Source of the DNA: Duganella sp. BJB480
GTDB lineage: Bacteria; Pseudomonadota; Gammaproteobacteria; Burkholderiales; Burkholderiaceae_D
Assembly: GCA_003416985.1 (NCBI GenBank)
Contig: QVIN01000003.1
Coordinates: forward strand, 372,001 to 436,000
Direction: 5' to 3'
Length of the DNA: 64,000 nucleotides
Shown: positions 36,775 to 46,142 of the stretch, piece after piece
How positions within the stretch are numbered: position 1 is the first letter of the stretch
How the letters are laid out: every line of letters begins with the position of its first letter
The notes under the pieces: model-generated
What the model saw: the letters and a program-made list of their open reading frames with translations, nothing else
Databases searched by the model: none
What the model was told of the DNA's origin: nothing
Made by a program: the position numbers and the translations under genes

Positions 36775-38448
36775 TCAGCGTGATCCGGAGTTGTTGAGGG
36801 AGACATTGGCCATGCCGGTCTGCGCGTTGTGCGCAGGGCTGCCAGGACAGACGACGCACACCGACCACAGATAGCGGCCCAGCATCCAGGCCAGTGTCAG
36901 CAGCGCCACCAGGGTAATCATCAGGAAGACATCGTTGTAGGCCAGGATGTTGGCCTCGCGCGTGGCCGCCGCGCCTAACGCCGCCACGCCGGTGGCGCCG
37001 CGCGCGGCGGGATCGGCCAGTCCCGCGCCCACGCTGGCGCCGCCGCTCTGGATGCGCGCCGCCACCATCGGATCGAGCAGGGTCAGATGCTCGACCAGTA
37101 TGCTGGAGTGGAATTTCTCGCGCACGACCTGGAAGGTGCCGACCAGCGCCGAGCCAAGCAGGCTGCCCAGCGTCTGCGTGATGCTGAACATGACCGAGAA
37201 GCTGACCAGGTTATTCGGCGCCGCGATCACCGCGCCGAAGCCGGAGATGAAGGTCGGCCCGATGAAGAAGGCGCCGCCGAAGGCCAGCAGGAACTGGCTC
37301 ACATACAGGTCGGCGGGCCGGGTCAGGTTGGTGGCGTCGGAATCCATGTAGGCGCCGACCGCCATCAGCACCAGCGAGAACATCAGCTGCAAGGGGATGC
37401 GCGGCGGCGTGATGGTCAGCGCGCTGGCCACCAGCCCCGCCACCGTGCCGACCATGACGACGATCCACAGCGTCTGCATCTGGTCGTTGTTCAGGCCCAG
37501 CGCCTGCAGGAAGCCCACGGTGCCGTTGGCCTCCGACTGCACCACGCGGATCAGCAGCACCGACAGGGCCAGCCGCGCGATATTGCCGTTGCTGAGCCAA
37601 CGCGTGTTGAGCAGCGGGCGCGCGCGGTTATGCTCGACCAGCAGCGCGGCGGCGATCAGCACGATGGCGCCGGCCAGGCAAAGGCCCAGCCAGCGCGATT
37701 CGAACCACCACACCGTGCGGCCCAGCGCCAGCACCGCCGACAGCAAGGCCACGCCGGGCGCGAACAGGCCGAAGGTGAGGAAGTCCATCTTCTCGAAGGC
37801 CTTGACGCGGTCCCCCGGCGGCAGCTTGAGCGCCAGCACGCAGGCCAGCGACAACAGCGCCAATCCCAGCTCGAAGAAGTACAGGCCGCGCCACTCGCCG
37901 AACTCCATCAGCTCCGAGGAGAATAGCCGCGCCATCGGCAGCGCCAGTTGCGAGAAGCCGATGCCGAACACCGCCGCCTTGAGCCGGTGCTGGGCCGGGA
38001 AGGCCTGCAGCGTGTAGTACAGGCCGAGGGTGGTCAACGCCGCGCCGCTCATGCCGTGCGCCGCGCGCACCGCGATGGCCGAGGCCAGGCCGTGCACGAA
38101 CAAGTGGGCCACGGTGGCCAGCGCGTACACCACCAGGAATAATTCGGTGAACAGGCGCAGGCCGTACTGCTGGCGGAACTTCACCAGCAGAAGGTTCATC
38201 GACACGTTGGCCATCACATAGGCGGCCGGCAGCCACTGGATCTCGGCCGAGTAGACGCCCAGCGAGCCTTGCAGGTAAGGCAGGTTGACCGACACCAGCG
38301 CGTTCCCCAGGCCGCCGGTGACGGCGACGATGAAGCCGACCACCAGGAAGGCCAGCCGGCGCTCGGCCGTGTGCAACGGTGTCGACGGCGATCCCGGCAA
38401 GGACGGGCGCTCGTGCGGAAGCCATACCTGGGGGGCGTAAACGTCCAT
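36775..38448 (-). CDS. DHA2-type MFS drug exporter (EmrB-like)
   Basis: This 557-residue major facilitator has about 14 predicted transmembrane helices (DHA2 family), such as LAFLVVGFIVAVTGGLGNAL and LWIVVMVGTVAGLVASALTI. Between the last two helices is an Ala/Gly-rich loop of about 60 residues. The C-terminal tail includes CVVCPGSP with two cysteines. It is first in the operon MFS-adaptor-OMF, and a 34-bp palindrome lies about 50 bp upstream. No regulator gene is adjacent. Substrate is unknown; EmrB-type pumps export uncouplers, fatty acids or aromatic compounds. Confidence 0.87.
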   Translation of the reverse strand: MDVYAPQVWLPHERPSLPGSPSTPLHTAERRLAFLVVGFIVAVTGGLGNALVSVNLPYLQGSLGVYSAEIQWLPAAYVMANVSMNLLLVKFRQQYGLRLFTELFLVVYALATVAHLFVHGLASAIAVRAAHGMSGAALTTLGLYYTLQAFPAQHRLKAAVFGIGFSQLALPMARLFSSELMEFGEWRGLYFFELGLALLSLACVLALKLPPGDRVKAFEKMDFLTFGLFAPGVALLSAVLALGRTVWWFESRWLGLCLAGAIVLIAAALLVEHNRARPLLNTRWLSNGNIARLALSVLLIRVVQSEANGTVGFLQALGLNNDQMQTLWIVVMVGTVAGLVASALTITPPRIPLQLMFSLVLMAVGAYMDSDATNLTRPADLYVSQFLLAFGGAFFIGPTFISGFGAVIAAPNNLVSFSVMFSITQTLGSLLGSALVGTFQVVREKFHSSILVEHLTLLDPMVAARIQSGGASVGAGLADPAARGATGVAALGAAATREANILAYNDVFLMITLVALLTLAWMLGRYLWSVCVVCPGSPAHNAQTGMANVSLNNSGSR

Positions 38449-38493
38449 GGTGGTCAGAAGGTCCGGATGCGAATTGTATGGGGCGTAAACTGC

Positions 38494-38527
38494 ACAATGA
38501 CGAGCATATCACTATGCTCGTCATTGT
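38494..38527. promoter_or_regulatory. Perfect 15-bp-arm palindrome upstream of the MFS efflux operon
   Basis: ACAATGACGAGCATA (38494-38508) and TATGCTCGTCATTGT (38513-38527) are exact reverse complements around TCAC. It is the best candidate operator of the divergence-free MFS operon. In RNA it would be a strong hairpin without a T-run, so a terminator role is unlikely. Confidence 0.7.
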
Positions 38528-38572
38528 TGCGTATATTACAGCCCACTCAAAAGGGAGAGCCTGCAGGAAGCG

Positions 38573-38631
38573 CATGCCGCCGCCGGCCGGGCCGCCGCCT
38601 ATCCCGGCGGGCACACCGGCCGGGAGGCATG
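38573..38631. other. GC-rich long imperfect hairpin
   Basis: Nested complementary arms CATGCC/GGCATG (38573-38578 and 38626-38631) and CCGGCCGG/CCGGCCGG (38583-38590 and 38616-38623) form an extended hairpin just after the stop of the DUF883-type gene. No U-run follows on either strand. It may stabilise the mRNA end or act as a weak Rho-independent stop. Confidence 0.4.
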
Positions 38632-38634
38632 GTG

Positions 38635-39009
38635 TTATTTGGCGCTGCGTGAGCCCAGCAGCTTGGACAGGCCGTAGCCGGCGGCGGCGGCCAGCAGGAC
38701 CGACATGGCCGGGCTGGCGCGCACGCGGCTGCGGCCCGATTCGGTCAGCGCCTTGCAGCTGGCGGTGACGCGCTTGCCGCGTTCGATCAGGCTGTCGGAC
38801 GTGTGTTCCACCGTGTCGGCCATCTTGCCGACGCCATCGGCGACCCGGTCGACGCTGTTGTGCGCGCTGTTGGCCAGGCGGTCGGTGGCGGGCGGAACCT
38901 TGTCGGCGACCTTGTCGATGGCGGCGTGGGCATCGGCGCGCAGGTTGTTGCCGATCTGGGTGACGCCGTCGCGGGTGGCGTTGATTTTGCTGTCGAGGTT
39001 GTTGTCCAT
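38635..39009 (-). CDS. DUF883/ElaB-YqjD-type membrane-anchored protein
   Basis: This 124-residue protein has a long helical N-terminal part (DSKINATRDGVTQIGNNL onward) and a C-terminal glycine/alanine-rich anchor (MSVLLAAAAGYGLSKLLG). That layout is shared with ElaB, YqjD and YgaM, which tether inactive ribosomes to the membrane in stationary phase. AAGGAAA precedes ATG 39009; the longer open frame to 39309 is unsupported. Role here is by family resemblance only. Confidence 0.7.
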   Translation of the reverse strand: MDNNLDSKINATRDGVTQIGNNLRADAHAAIDKVADKVPPATDRLANSAHNSVDRVADGVGKMADTVEHTSDSLIERGKRVTASCKALTESGRSRVRASPAMSVLLAAAAGYGLSKLLGSRSAK

Positions 39010-39341
39010 GATGCTTTCCTTTTTCGAGTGAATGTTGGAACTGCAAGGGATACGATAGGCTCCCCAGCGCCGCTTAACCGTGCGGAAACTAACAAAGTGG
39101 CGGGCAGAGCGCGGCATTGCAACAACGCGCCGCGTATGTGAACTGGCACACGGACTGCCGGGTCCGACTCTGCGGCCATCGCTGACGCCCGCCGACGTGG
39201 CGGCCAACGCGCGCCTACGGCAGAGGCCGTGTCCGAATGTCAGACTTGACCCCACCAATCGCGCGGCTATGTGAGCTGCCACACGGACGGCGGCGGACGG
39301 ATGGCGCATGCTGAGCTAAAAATACCGCTCTGGAGCGCCGC
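39010..39341. other. 332-bp intergenic region with imperfect direct repeat
   Basis: No convincing gene is present. Two similar blocks, around 39131-39155 and 39263-39288, share the pattern TATGTGA, CTG, CACACGGAC, about 130 bp apart. The second is followed by GC-rich sequence up to the next gene. A stretch near 39227-39254 (GTGTCCGAATGTCAGAC then TTGACCCC) looks like a fragment of a dispersed intergenic repeat, but a genome-wide comparison would be needed. Confidence 0.35.
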
Positions 39342-40079
39342 ATGTTTCCCATCTCATCCACGCCGGCCAGCAATGTGACGCCCCTCGGGCCGCTGGACGC
39401 CGACTTGGTGACGGCAATCGGCTCGTCCACCGATGCTCCCGCCCCCGCCGCGGTCACGGTCGACCTGTCGCCGGTGGCCAACTTCCTGCTGACCGTGTCG
39501 CAGACCCAGCAACATCTTGCCCAGCTGCAGGCGGCCCTGGCCCGAGGCGTTGCGCCGCCCAACAGCGATACCACCCTGAGCGACCGCACCCGCGACGTGG
39601 TCGACGCATTCAACCTGCTCCCCTCCGCCGAGACCGACCGCGCCCAAGGACCGGAATCGTCCCTGCTGGACACGCTGGTGCAAAGCCTGCAACCGCCGGC
39701 GGTCGCGCAGAACCTGGCGCAGATCGGCCTGACCCTGCAAGCGACGCTGCCGCCCGACGCCCACAACAGCCTGTCGCTCGACGACGTGCAGCTGCAAACC
39801 GCCTTCCACACCGCCCCGCAGGCCACCGCCGCCACCCTGCAGGCGACCCTCGGCAACTTCGACGCCGTGGCGGAGAACTTCGCCGCGCGGCTGGCCTTCG
39901 CGCAGCAGAACGATCCGCTGGGCGCCAATCCGGCGCTGGCCGCCGCCATCGCCGCCTACCGCATCAACGACATCGCCGGCGCCGCCAGCCATCTCGCGCA
40001 ATCGGCGGGCAGCGCCATCCCGCGCGTGCCGGCGGTGGCCGCCACCGCCCGCACGCGCGCCAACGGCCACACGCCATAA
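39342..40079 (+). CDS. Hypothetical protein, Ala/Gln/Thr-rich
   Basis: This 245-residue protein is not recognised. It has no signal peptide or membrane helix. Composition is rich in Ala, Gln, Leu and Thr with helical stretches (SQTQQHLAQLQAALARG, AQNLAQIGLTLQATL), somewhat like flagellar hook-length or secreted repeat proteins, though no flagellar gene is near. GGAG precedes the ATG by six bases, supporting real translation. Codon use matches its neighbours. Confidence 0.55.
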   Translation: MFPISSTPASNVTPLGPLDADLVTAIGSSTDAPAPAAVTVDLSPVANFLLTVSQTQQHLAQLQAALARGVAPPNSDTTLSDRTRDVVDAFNLLPSAETDRAQGPESSLLDTLVQSLQPPAVAQNLAQIGLTLQATLPPDAHNSLSLDDVQLQTAFHTAPQATAATLQATLGNFDAVAENFAARLAFAQQNDPLGANPALAAAIAAYRINDIAGAASHLAQSAGSAIPRVPAVAATARTRANGHTP

Positions 40080-40138
40080 GCGCCGGGCCTTCTCCAAAAC
40101 CATGCAATAATCGGCGCTTGCCCACTGCCCTGTTGCCG

Positions 40139-40930
40139 ATGAAGCGCTTGAACATCACCGCAATACTGCTCGCCGCCGCGCTGTCGTGCGCCGCCCCGGC
40201 GCTCGCCGCCGCCGCGCCCAAGGTGCCGCTGCTGATCGGCGACACGCTCGACGAGCAAGGCAAGCCCCGGCCCATGCCGGCGGTCAAGCGCAAGGTGCTC
40301 GACGCCGTGGCGCAGGAGCTGGGCGTGACCTTCGAGCCGCGCACCTATCCATGGGCGCGCGCCGAACGCCACGCGCTGAACGGCGAGGGCCTGGTGTTCG
40401 GCCTGCCGAAAACCGCCGACCGCCTGCGCGCGCTGCACTACTCCGATCCCGCCACCCACAACAGCCTGTGGGTGGTCACGCGCAGCGACGCCACCTTCCC
40501 CTTCAACGGCCTCGAAGACCTGCGCGGCAAGACCATCAGCACGGTGCGCGGCTACAGCTACGGCCCGGCGTTCGACGCGGCGCGCGGTAAGCTGTTCCGC
40601 ACCGACGACGACATCTCCTCGCGCGGAACGCGCCTCACCCGCCTGATGCTCAAGCGCGTGGACGCGGTGCTGCTGTTCCAGCCCGAGGGCCTGACCGCCA
40701 AGGACCTGGAGAACAGCATCCGCGACTTCATGGCTTCGCGCCTGCCGGCCATCGGCGCCGCCGCCAACGCCGGCTTCAGCGTGCTGCCCAAGCCCCTGAT
40801 CACCGACAGCGGCCAGTTTTTCGCCATCGCCCGCGACCAGGACGACGGCATCATCGACCGCATCAACACTGCGCTGGCGCGCATCCGCAAGCGCGAGGAG
40901 GACGCCAGGCGCCAGCACGCGCCGAATTAA
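40139..40930 (+). CDS. Periplasmic solute-binding protein, family 3-like
   Basis: This is a 263-residue secreted protein with a signal peptide (LAAALSCAAPALAAAA). It resembles extracellular solute-binding family 3 (amino-acid type) or MltF-like sensor domains. Landmarks are TYPWARAERHALNGEGLVFG, HYSDPATHNSLWVV, DLRGKTISTVRGYSYG and MLKRVDAVLLF. No permease or ATPase gene is nearby, so it may serve a signalling role or a distant transporter. ATG 40139 lacks a good ribosome-binding site; a TTG at 40118 is in frame. Confidence 0.7.
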   Translation: MKRLNITAILLAAALSCAAPALAAAAPKVPLLIGDTLDEQGKPRPMPAVKRKVLDAVAQELGVTFEPRTYPWARAERHALNGEGLVFGLPKTADRLRALHYSDPATHNSLWVVTRSDATFPFNGLEDLRGKTISTVRGYSYGPAFDAARGKLFRTDDDISSRGTRLTRLMLKRVDAVLLFQPEGLTAKDLENSIRDFMASRLPAIGAAANAGFSVLPKPLITDSGQFFAIARDQDDGIIDRINTALARIRKREEDARRQHAPN

Positions 40931-41063
40931 ATTTCGGCCGCAGCCGATTCGAAAGGCGATATGCCGCAAAACAGGCCATTCGCAAGTGCAAGTCACACGA
41001 TAATATTTTGCGTTTTTGGCGATAATCTCGCCATCACCTTACAACACCACATCGGGAGATCGC

Positions 41064-42185
41064 ATGAAACTGAAGCACATCGCAGCCGCCGCCGCACTGC
41101 TGGGCGCCGCCGGCGTCCACGCCCAGGACACCCTGGTCAAGATCGGCCATAGCGGCCCGCTGTCCGGCGCCCAGGCGTTTTCGGGCAAGGACAACGAAAA
41201 CGGCGCGCGCCTGGCGGTCGAGGAACTGAACGCCAAGCCGATCACCGTGGGCGGCAAGAAGCTCAAGTTCGAACTGCAATCGGAGGACGACCAGGGCGAT
41301 CCGAAGGCCGGCATGGCGGCTGCCCAGAAGCTGATCGACCAGGGCGTCAAGTACGTGGTCGGCCCGTACAACTCGGGCGTGGCCATCCCCGCCTCGCGCG
41401 CCTACAACGACGCCGGCGTGTTGATCGCCACCGTGGCCACCAATCCCAAGCTCACGCAGCAGGGCTACAAGGGCCTGTTCCGCGTGAACGCCAGCGACTC
41501 GCAACTGGGCAGCAAGATGGCGCTGTACGCGGCCAAGGAACTGAAACTGAAGACCGTGGCCGTGATCGACGACCGCACCGCCTTCGGCCAGGGCCTGGCC
41601 GAGGAATTCAAGAAGCAGGCCAAGGCCGCCGGCATGACCGTGGCCGGCCACGAGTTCACCACCGATAAGTCGTTCGACTTCAGCTCCATCCTGACCAAGC
41701 TGAAAACCAAGAATGTCGAGGCGATCTTCTTCGGCGGCTACGCGCCGCAGGGCGCACCGATGGCGCGCCAGATGAAGCAGCTGGGCATCAACGCCAAGCT
41801 GCTGGGCGGCGACACCATCTGCACCGCGGAGATGGGCAAGCTCGGTGGCGACGCCGTCGGCGAGAACGTCCTGTGCCCGCAGGGCGGCGCCAGCCTCGAC
41901 AAGTTGGCCAGCGGCCCGGCCTTCAAGGCCAGGTACAAGGCGCGCTTCAAGCAGGAGCCGGATGTCTACGCGGCGGCCTACTACGACGCGGCCATGATGT
42001 ACGCACAGGCGATGCAGAAGGTGAATTCGATCGATCCGCAAAAAGTGGGCGCCGCGATCGGCGCCGGCTCGTACACGGGCGTGGCGGGCACCTACTCGTT
42101 CGACCAGCGCGGCGACATGAAGCAGTCGCCGGTCACCATCTTCCACTTCAAGGGCGGCCAGCCGGTTGCGCTGACCACCTACTGA
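41064..42185 (+). CDS. Branched-chain amino acid ABC transporter substrate-binding protein (LivJ/LivK-like)
   Basis: This is a 373-residue periplasmic binding protein with signal peptide ending VHAQDT. The type I periplasmic fold shows [63 protein letters not shown] and [18 protein letters not shown] precedes ATG 41064. The other transporter genes (livHMGF) are not adjacent, so it is an orphan binding protein. Its 3' end overlaps the convergent hybrid kinase gene by seven bases. Confidence 0.88.
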   Translation: MKLKHIAAAAALLGAAGVHAQDTLVKIGHSGPLSGAQAFSGKDNENGARLAVEELNAKPITVGGKKLKFELQSEDDQGDPKAGMAAAQKLIDQGVKYVVGPYNSGVAIPASRAYNDAGVLIATVATNPKLTQQGYKGLFRVNASDSQLGSKMALYAAKELKLKTVAVIDDRTAFGQGLAEEFKKQAKAAGMTVAGHEFTTDKSFDFSSILTKLKTKNVEAIFFGGYAPQGAPMARQMKQLGINAKLLGGDTICTAEMGKLGGDAVGENVLCPQGGASLDKLASGPAFKARYKARFKQEPDVYAAAYYDAAMMYAQAMQKVNSIDPQKVGAAIGAGSYTGVAGTYSFDQRGDMKQSPVTIFHFKGGQPVALTTY

Positions 42186-45100
42186 TGTAGCGCGCCGTCG
42201 GCCTTGATGTCGGCGACGGCGCCGTTCAGGATTTCCAGCGCCTGCTCCATGTCGAAATCGCCGACCGCCTGTTCCAGCTTGCGGTAGTGCCGGGGGAAGG
42301 CGGCGGCCAGCAGCGCGCCATGCTCCACCAGCAGCCGTTCGGCGCGGGCGTCGTCGTCGGCCAGCAGTTCGCCCAGTTCGCGCACCACGGCGTCGCGCTG
42401 TCCGGGGTCGACGTCCACCACCGCCAGCTCGGCTTCCGCCGGCAGGCATGCGGCGATGGCCGCCACCTGGCCGGCCAGCACCGCCTCCAGCTGCGCCAGC
42501 TGCGGCGCCAGGCGTTCGGCCAGCGCGGCGGCGCCGGTATCGCCCACCACCGCCGGCGACAGCGCATGTTCGGCTTCGCCGGCCAGCAGCTGCAGGGCGC
42601 TGGCGCCGATGTTGCCGGCCAATCCCTTGAGTGTGTGCGCGCCGCGTTCGGCGCCGGCGCGGTCGCCGGCCGCCAGCAGCGCCGATATCTGCGTCACCGC
42701 GCCGGCCTGGTTGGCGACGAAGCCGCGCAGCATGGCCAGGTAGCGCGGCCGCTTGCCCAGCACGCGGCGCAGGCCGGACACCATGTCCAGGCCCGGTATC
42801 TCCTGCGGGAAGCCGTCGTCCGGCGCGGCTTGCGGTTCGCGGCCCGCAGCGGCTGGTCGTTCGCCGCCCGGCCCGGTCTGCGAATCGTGCCCCGGTTCGG
42901 TGCGCGGCTCGTAGCGCGGCTCCGCGCCGGCCGCGTCCTGCGCCGGCAGCGCGTGACGCGGCGGTATCCAGCGCAGCAGCACGCGCCACAAGTCATCCGG
43001 CTCGATCGGCTTGATCACGAAGTCCACCATGCCCGCCTGCGTGCACAGGTCGCGGTCGGCCTGCATGGCGTTGGCCGTCATCGCCACCACCGGCAAGCCG
43101 TCCAGCGCCGGCAAGGCGCGCAGCGCGCGGGTGGCTTCGATGCCGTCCATCTCCGGCATCTGCATGTCCATCAACACGATGTCGTACTGGCCGCCCTGCG
43201 CCATCGCCACCGCCTCCACACCGTTGTTGGCGATGTCCACCACCAGGCCCGCGTCGGCCAGCAACTCCGACGCCACCTGCTGGTTCAGTTCATTGTCCTC
43301 GGCCAGCAGCACGCGCGCACCGCGCAGGGTCGCCAGCGCGGCCAGCTTGTCGGCCGGCGCCGGACGCGCCAGCGCGCTGTCATCCACCTCGCCGCCCAGC
43401 AGGCGTATCAAGGTGTTGAGCAGCACCGAGGCGTTGACCGGCTTGATCAGCACATCGTCGATGCCGGCGCCGCGCGCCTGCTGCTGCACCTCCTCGCGCC
43501 CGTAGGCCGTGACCATCATCAAACGCGGCGGCTCGCGCAGCGCCAGCGCCTTGATGGCGGCGGCGGTTTCGATGCCGCTCATGCCCGGCATCTGCCAGTC
43601 CAGCAGCACCGCGGCCAGCGGCTCGCCAGCGGCGGCGGCATCGCGCACGATGGCCACCGCCTCGGCGCCGGACGCCGCCACCCGCACATTGAAGCGCATG
43701 CCGAGCAGCAGTTCGGCGATCACGCCGCGCGCACTGTCATTGTCGTCCACCACCAGCAAGCGGCTGCCGCGCAGGTCAGGCGACGGCAGCAACGAAGGGC
43801 GCGCATCCTGGCCAATGTCCAGGCGCGCGGTGAACCAGAACGTCGAACCCTTGCCCAACTCGCTCTCGACGCCGACCTCCCCGCCCATCAGCTGCGCCAG
43901 TTTCTTGGAGATCGCCAGTCCCAGGCCGGTGCCGCCGTACTTGCGCGTGGTGGAGGCGTCGGCCTGCTGGAAGCTCTGGAACAGCTGGCGCATCTGCGCC
44001 TCGCTCAAGCCGATGCCGGTGTCGCGCACCGCGAAGTGCAGCAGCACGCGCTGCTCGTCCTGGCTGCGCACGCGCACCGTCACCGCCACCTCGCCCCGCT
44101 CGGTGAACTTGACGGCGTTGTTGGCGTAGTTGATCAGGATCTGGCCCAGCCGCAGCGCGTCGCCCACCAGCGCGGCCGGCACGTCGGGCGCCACGTCGAA
44201 CACCAGCTCCAGGCCCTTGGCGCCGACCTTCTCGCCGATCAGCGTGGCCAGGTTCTCCAGCAGCTGATCGAGCTCGAACGGCTGGTTCTCCACCTGCAGC
44301 TTGTCGGCCTCGATCTTGGAGAAGTCCAGGATGTCGTTGATGATGCCCAGCAGGTGCTGGCCGGCGCGCTGGATCTTCTGCACGTAGTCGTGCTGGCGCG
44401 GCGTCAGGTCCGTCTTGAGCGCCAGGTGGCTCATGCCGATGATGGCGTTCATCGGCGTGCGGATCTCGTGGCTCATGTTCGCCAGGAACAGCGACTTGCT
44501 GCGCGTCGCCTCCTCGGCGGTCTGCTTGGCGGCGCTGAGCGTCTGCGCCGCCGTGTGCTCGGCCGTCACATCGGCCAGGTAGCCGTTCCACACCTCCTCG
44601 CCCGCGTGCTGGTGCACGCAGGTGCAGTGGATGTCGACCCAGCGCGCCGCCACCAGTCCCTGCGCGCCGAACTCCACGCGGCGGTGCACCGACCAGTGCT
44701 GCCGCGCGCTGTCGGCGATCTGCGCCAGCAGGCCCGCGCGGCCGTCGGGATCGAGCAGCGCGAACAGCATGGCGCCGTCCTCCAGCACGTCGCTGGCCTG
44801 CAGGCCGGTGATGGCCGTGATGGCGGGACTCATGAAGCGAAAGCGCGGCTGGCCCGCCGCGTCCATCTGGAACTGGTACACGGCCACCGGCAGGTTGTTG
44901 GTGATCTCGCGCATGCGGCGCTCGTTCTCGAAGCGCAAACGGCGCGCGCTTTCGGCGGCACGGGTGCGGCCCGTCACCACCATCGCGCACAGCCAGACGG
45001 CGGCCATGCAGCCGAAGGCCAGCGCCAGCTGGTTCCACAGCGGCAGCCAGTCGCCCTTGTCCTGCATGATCACCACGCGCCAGGCGCCGCCATCGTCCGG

Positions 45101-46021
45101 CCAGTTCAACTCGGTGGCGGCCAGCGCCTGCGTGCGGCCCTGGAACTCGGCCTGCTTGCCGACCGGTTCAAACGGCAGTTGCAGCGGCCCCGCACCGGAG
45201 AACAACTCGCCGAACTGCTTTTCGTTTTCCAGCTGGGCGACGCGCGCCGGCGCGGCCTTCCCGGCCTGCATGAACAGCCACTCGTTGCGGTTGGTGGCGA
45301 ACACCACGCCGTCCGGCGACAGCAGCAGTACCGGGTCCTTGCTGCGGGCGAGGATGCGGTCGATCTCGCCGGCCGGCATCTTGATCGTGTAGACACCGGC
45401 GATGGGCGTGTCGCGCGAATTGCCGCTGTAAATAGGCGCCGCGAAATACAGTCCACGCTCGTGCGAATTGCTGCCGATGGCGGCGTAGACGTTGGCCTGC
45501 CCCGCCAGCGCGCGCCGGCTGTACGGGCGGTAGCGCAGGCTGCGGCCCACGCCGATGGCCTTGCCCTCCTTGTTCAGGTAAGCGACGGTGGTGCCGTCGC
45601 CATTGAGCACGAACACGGTGTCGGCGCTGTATTGATCGAGGACGGCGGCGAAATCCACGTGCAGGCGGTAGGCGTCCGCCGCCAGCTCTCCCGAAAGCAG
45701 CAGCTTGACGCTGTCCTCCACCAGGCCCATGAGAATCGCGCCGCCCATCACGCGGCCGTCGGTGCTGTCGATCTGGATCTGGCGCGCGATGTCGTCGGCC
45801 GCCGCCTTCAGGTCGCGGCTGTGCTGTTGGAACACCACCTGGCGCTGGACCAGCACCGCGGCGCCGCCCAGCAGCAGCGCCAGCGCGGCCCAGCGCATGG
45901 CCTGGCGGCCGGGCAGGCCGCGCCGGCGCACCGCGCCCCACGCCGAGCGCCATGTGCGCAAGGACGCGTGGGCCGGCAGCGGCGCCGGTTGCAGGGGTAC
46001 TCCGTCTGAAGATCCGTCCAT
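42179..46021 (-). CDS. Hybrid sensor histidine kinase with two receivers and HPt
   Basis: This is a 1280-residue membrane kinase and complete phosphorelay. In order: a transmembrane helix (about 40-60), a periplasmic double-Cache-like sensor, a second helix (about 330), a PAS domain, HisKA ([16 protein letters not shown]), an ATPase domain, two receivers ([12 protein letters not shown] and [12 protein letters not shown]) and a C-terminal HPt domain ([16 protein letters not shown]). A proline/glycine-rich linker separates the receivers from HPt. I start it at ATG 46021 with AAGG upstream, because the in-frame TTG at 46051 lies upstream of the predicted transcription start. Partner regulator is not identified. 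The neighbouring LivK-like gene converges on it. Confidence 0.9.
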   Translation of the reverse strand: MDGSSDGVPLQPAPLPAHASLRTWRSAWGAVRRRGLPGRQAMRWAALALLLGGAAVLVQRQVVFQQHSRDLKAAADDIARQIQIDSTDGRVMGGAILMGLVEDSVKLLLSGELAADAYRLHVDFAAVLDQYSADTVFVLNGDGTTVAYLNKEGKAIGVGRSLRYRPYSRRALAGQANVYAAIGSNSHERGLYFAAPIYSGNSRDTPIAGVYTIKMPAGEIDRILARSKDPVLLLSPDGVVFATNRNEWLFMQAGKAAPARVAQLENEKQFGELFSGAGPLQLPFEPVGKQAEFQGRTQALAATELNWPDDGGAWRVVIMQDKGDWLPLWNQLALAFGCMAAVWLCAMVVTGRTRAAESARRLRFENERRMREITNNLPVAVYQFQMDAAGQPRFRFMSPAITAITGLQASDVLEDGAMLFALLDPDGRAGLLAQIADSARQHWSVHRRVEFGAQGLVAARWVDIHCTCVHQHAGEEVWNGYLADVTAEHTAAQTLSAAKQTAEEATRSKSLFLANMSHEIRTPMNAIIGMSHLALKTDLTPRQHDYVQKIQRAGQHLLGIINDILDFSKIEADKLQVENQPFELDQLLENLATLIGEKVGAKGLELVFDVAPDVPAALVGDALRLGQILINYANNAVKFTERGEVAVTVRVRSQDEQRVLLHFAVRDTGIGLSEAQMRQLFQSFQQADASTTRKYGGTGLGLAISKKLAQLMGGEVGVESELGKGSTFWFTARLDIGQDARPSLLPSPDLRGSRLLVVDDNDSARGVIAELLLGMRFNVRVAASGAEAVAIVRDAAAAGEPLAAVLLDWQMPGMSGIETAAAIKALALREPPRLMMVTAYGREEVQQQARGAGIDDVLIKPVNASVLLNTLIRLLGGEVDDSALARPAPADKLAALATLRGARVLLAEDNELNQQVASELLADAGLVVDIANNGVEAVAMAQGGQYDIVLMDMQMPEMDGIEATRALRALPALDGLPVVAMTANAMQADRDLCTQAGMVDFVIKPIEPDDLWRVLLRWIPPRHALPAQDAAGAEPRYEPRTEPGHDSQTGPGGERPAAAGREPQAAPDDGFPQEIPGLDMVSGLRRVLGKRPRYLAMLRGFVANQAGAVTQISALLAAGDRAGAERGAHTLKGLAGNIGASALQLLAGEAEHALSPAVVGDTGAAALAERLAPQLAQLEAVLAGQVAAIAACLPAEAELAVVDVDPGQRDAVVRELGELLADDDARAERLLVEHGALLAAAFPRHYRKLEQAVGDFDMEQALEILNGAVADIKADGALHQ

Positions 46022-46054
46022 GGCGCCTTGCGTAGCATGTAGATTTGTCAAGGG

Positions 46055-46082
46055 ATTATAGCGGAAAACTGTTAGCGCCCAA
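46055..46082 (-). promoter_or_regulatory. Promoter of the hybrid kinase gene
   Basis: On the minus strand TTGGGC (complement of 46077-46082) and a consensus TATAAT (complement of 46055-46060) are 16 bp apart. The start falls near 46048, giving a leader of about 27 nt before ATG 46021. It lies in the 121-bp gap shared with the divergent propeller-GGDEF gene. Confidence 0.6.
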
Positions 46083-46142
46083 CGCTTCCACGGCGGGCGA
46101 ATCTGTGCTTTACTTGGCTGGCCAAAATATCAAGGTTCCCGA

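Noticed and set aside
46049..46051. TTG as the start of the hybrid kinase
   Set aside because: It is at or upstream of the predicted transcription start, whereas ATG 46021 has AAGG at good spacing.
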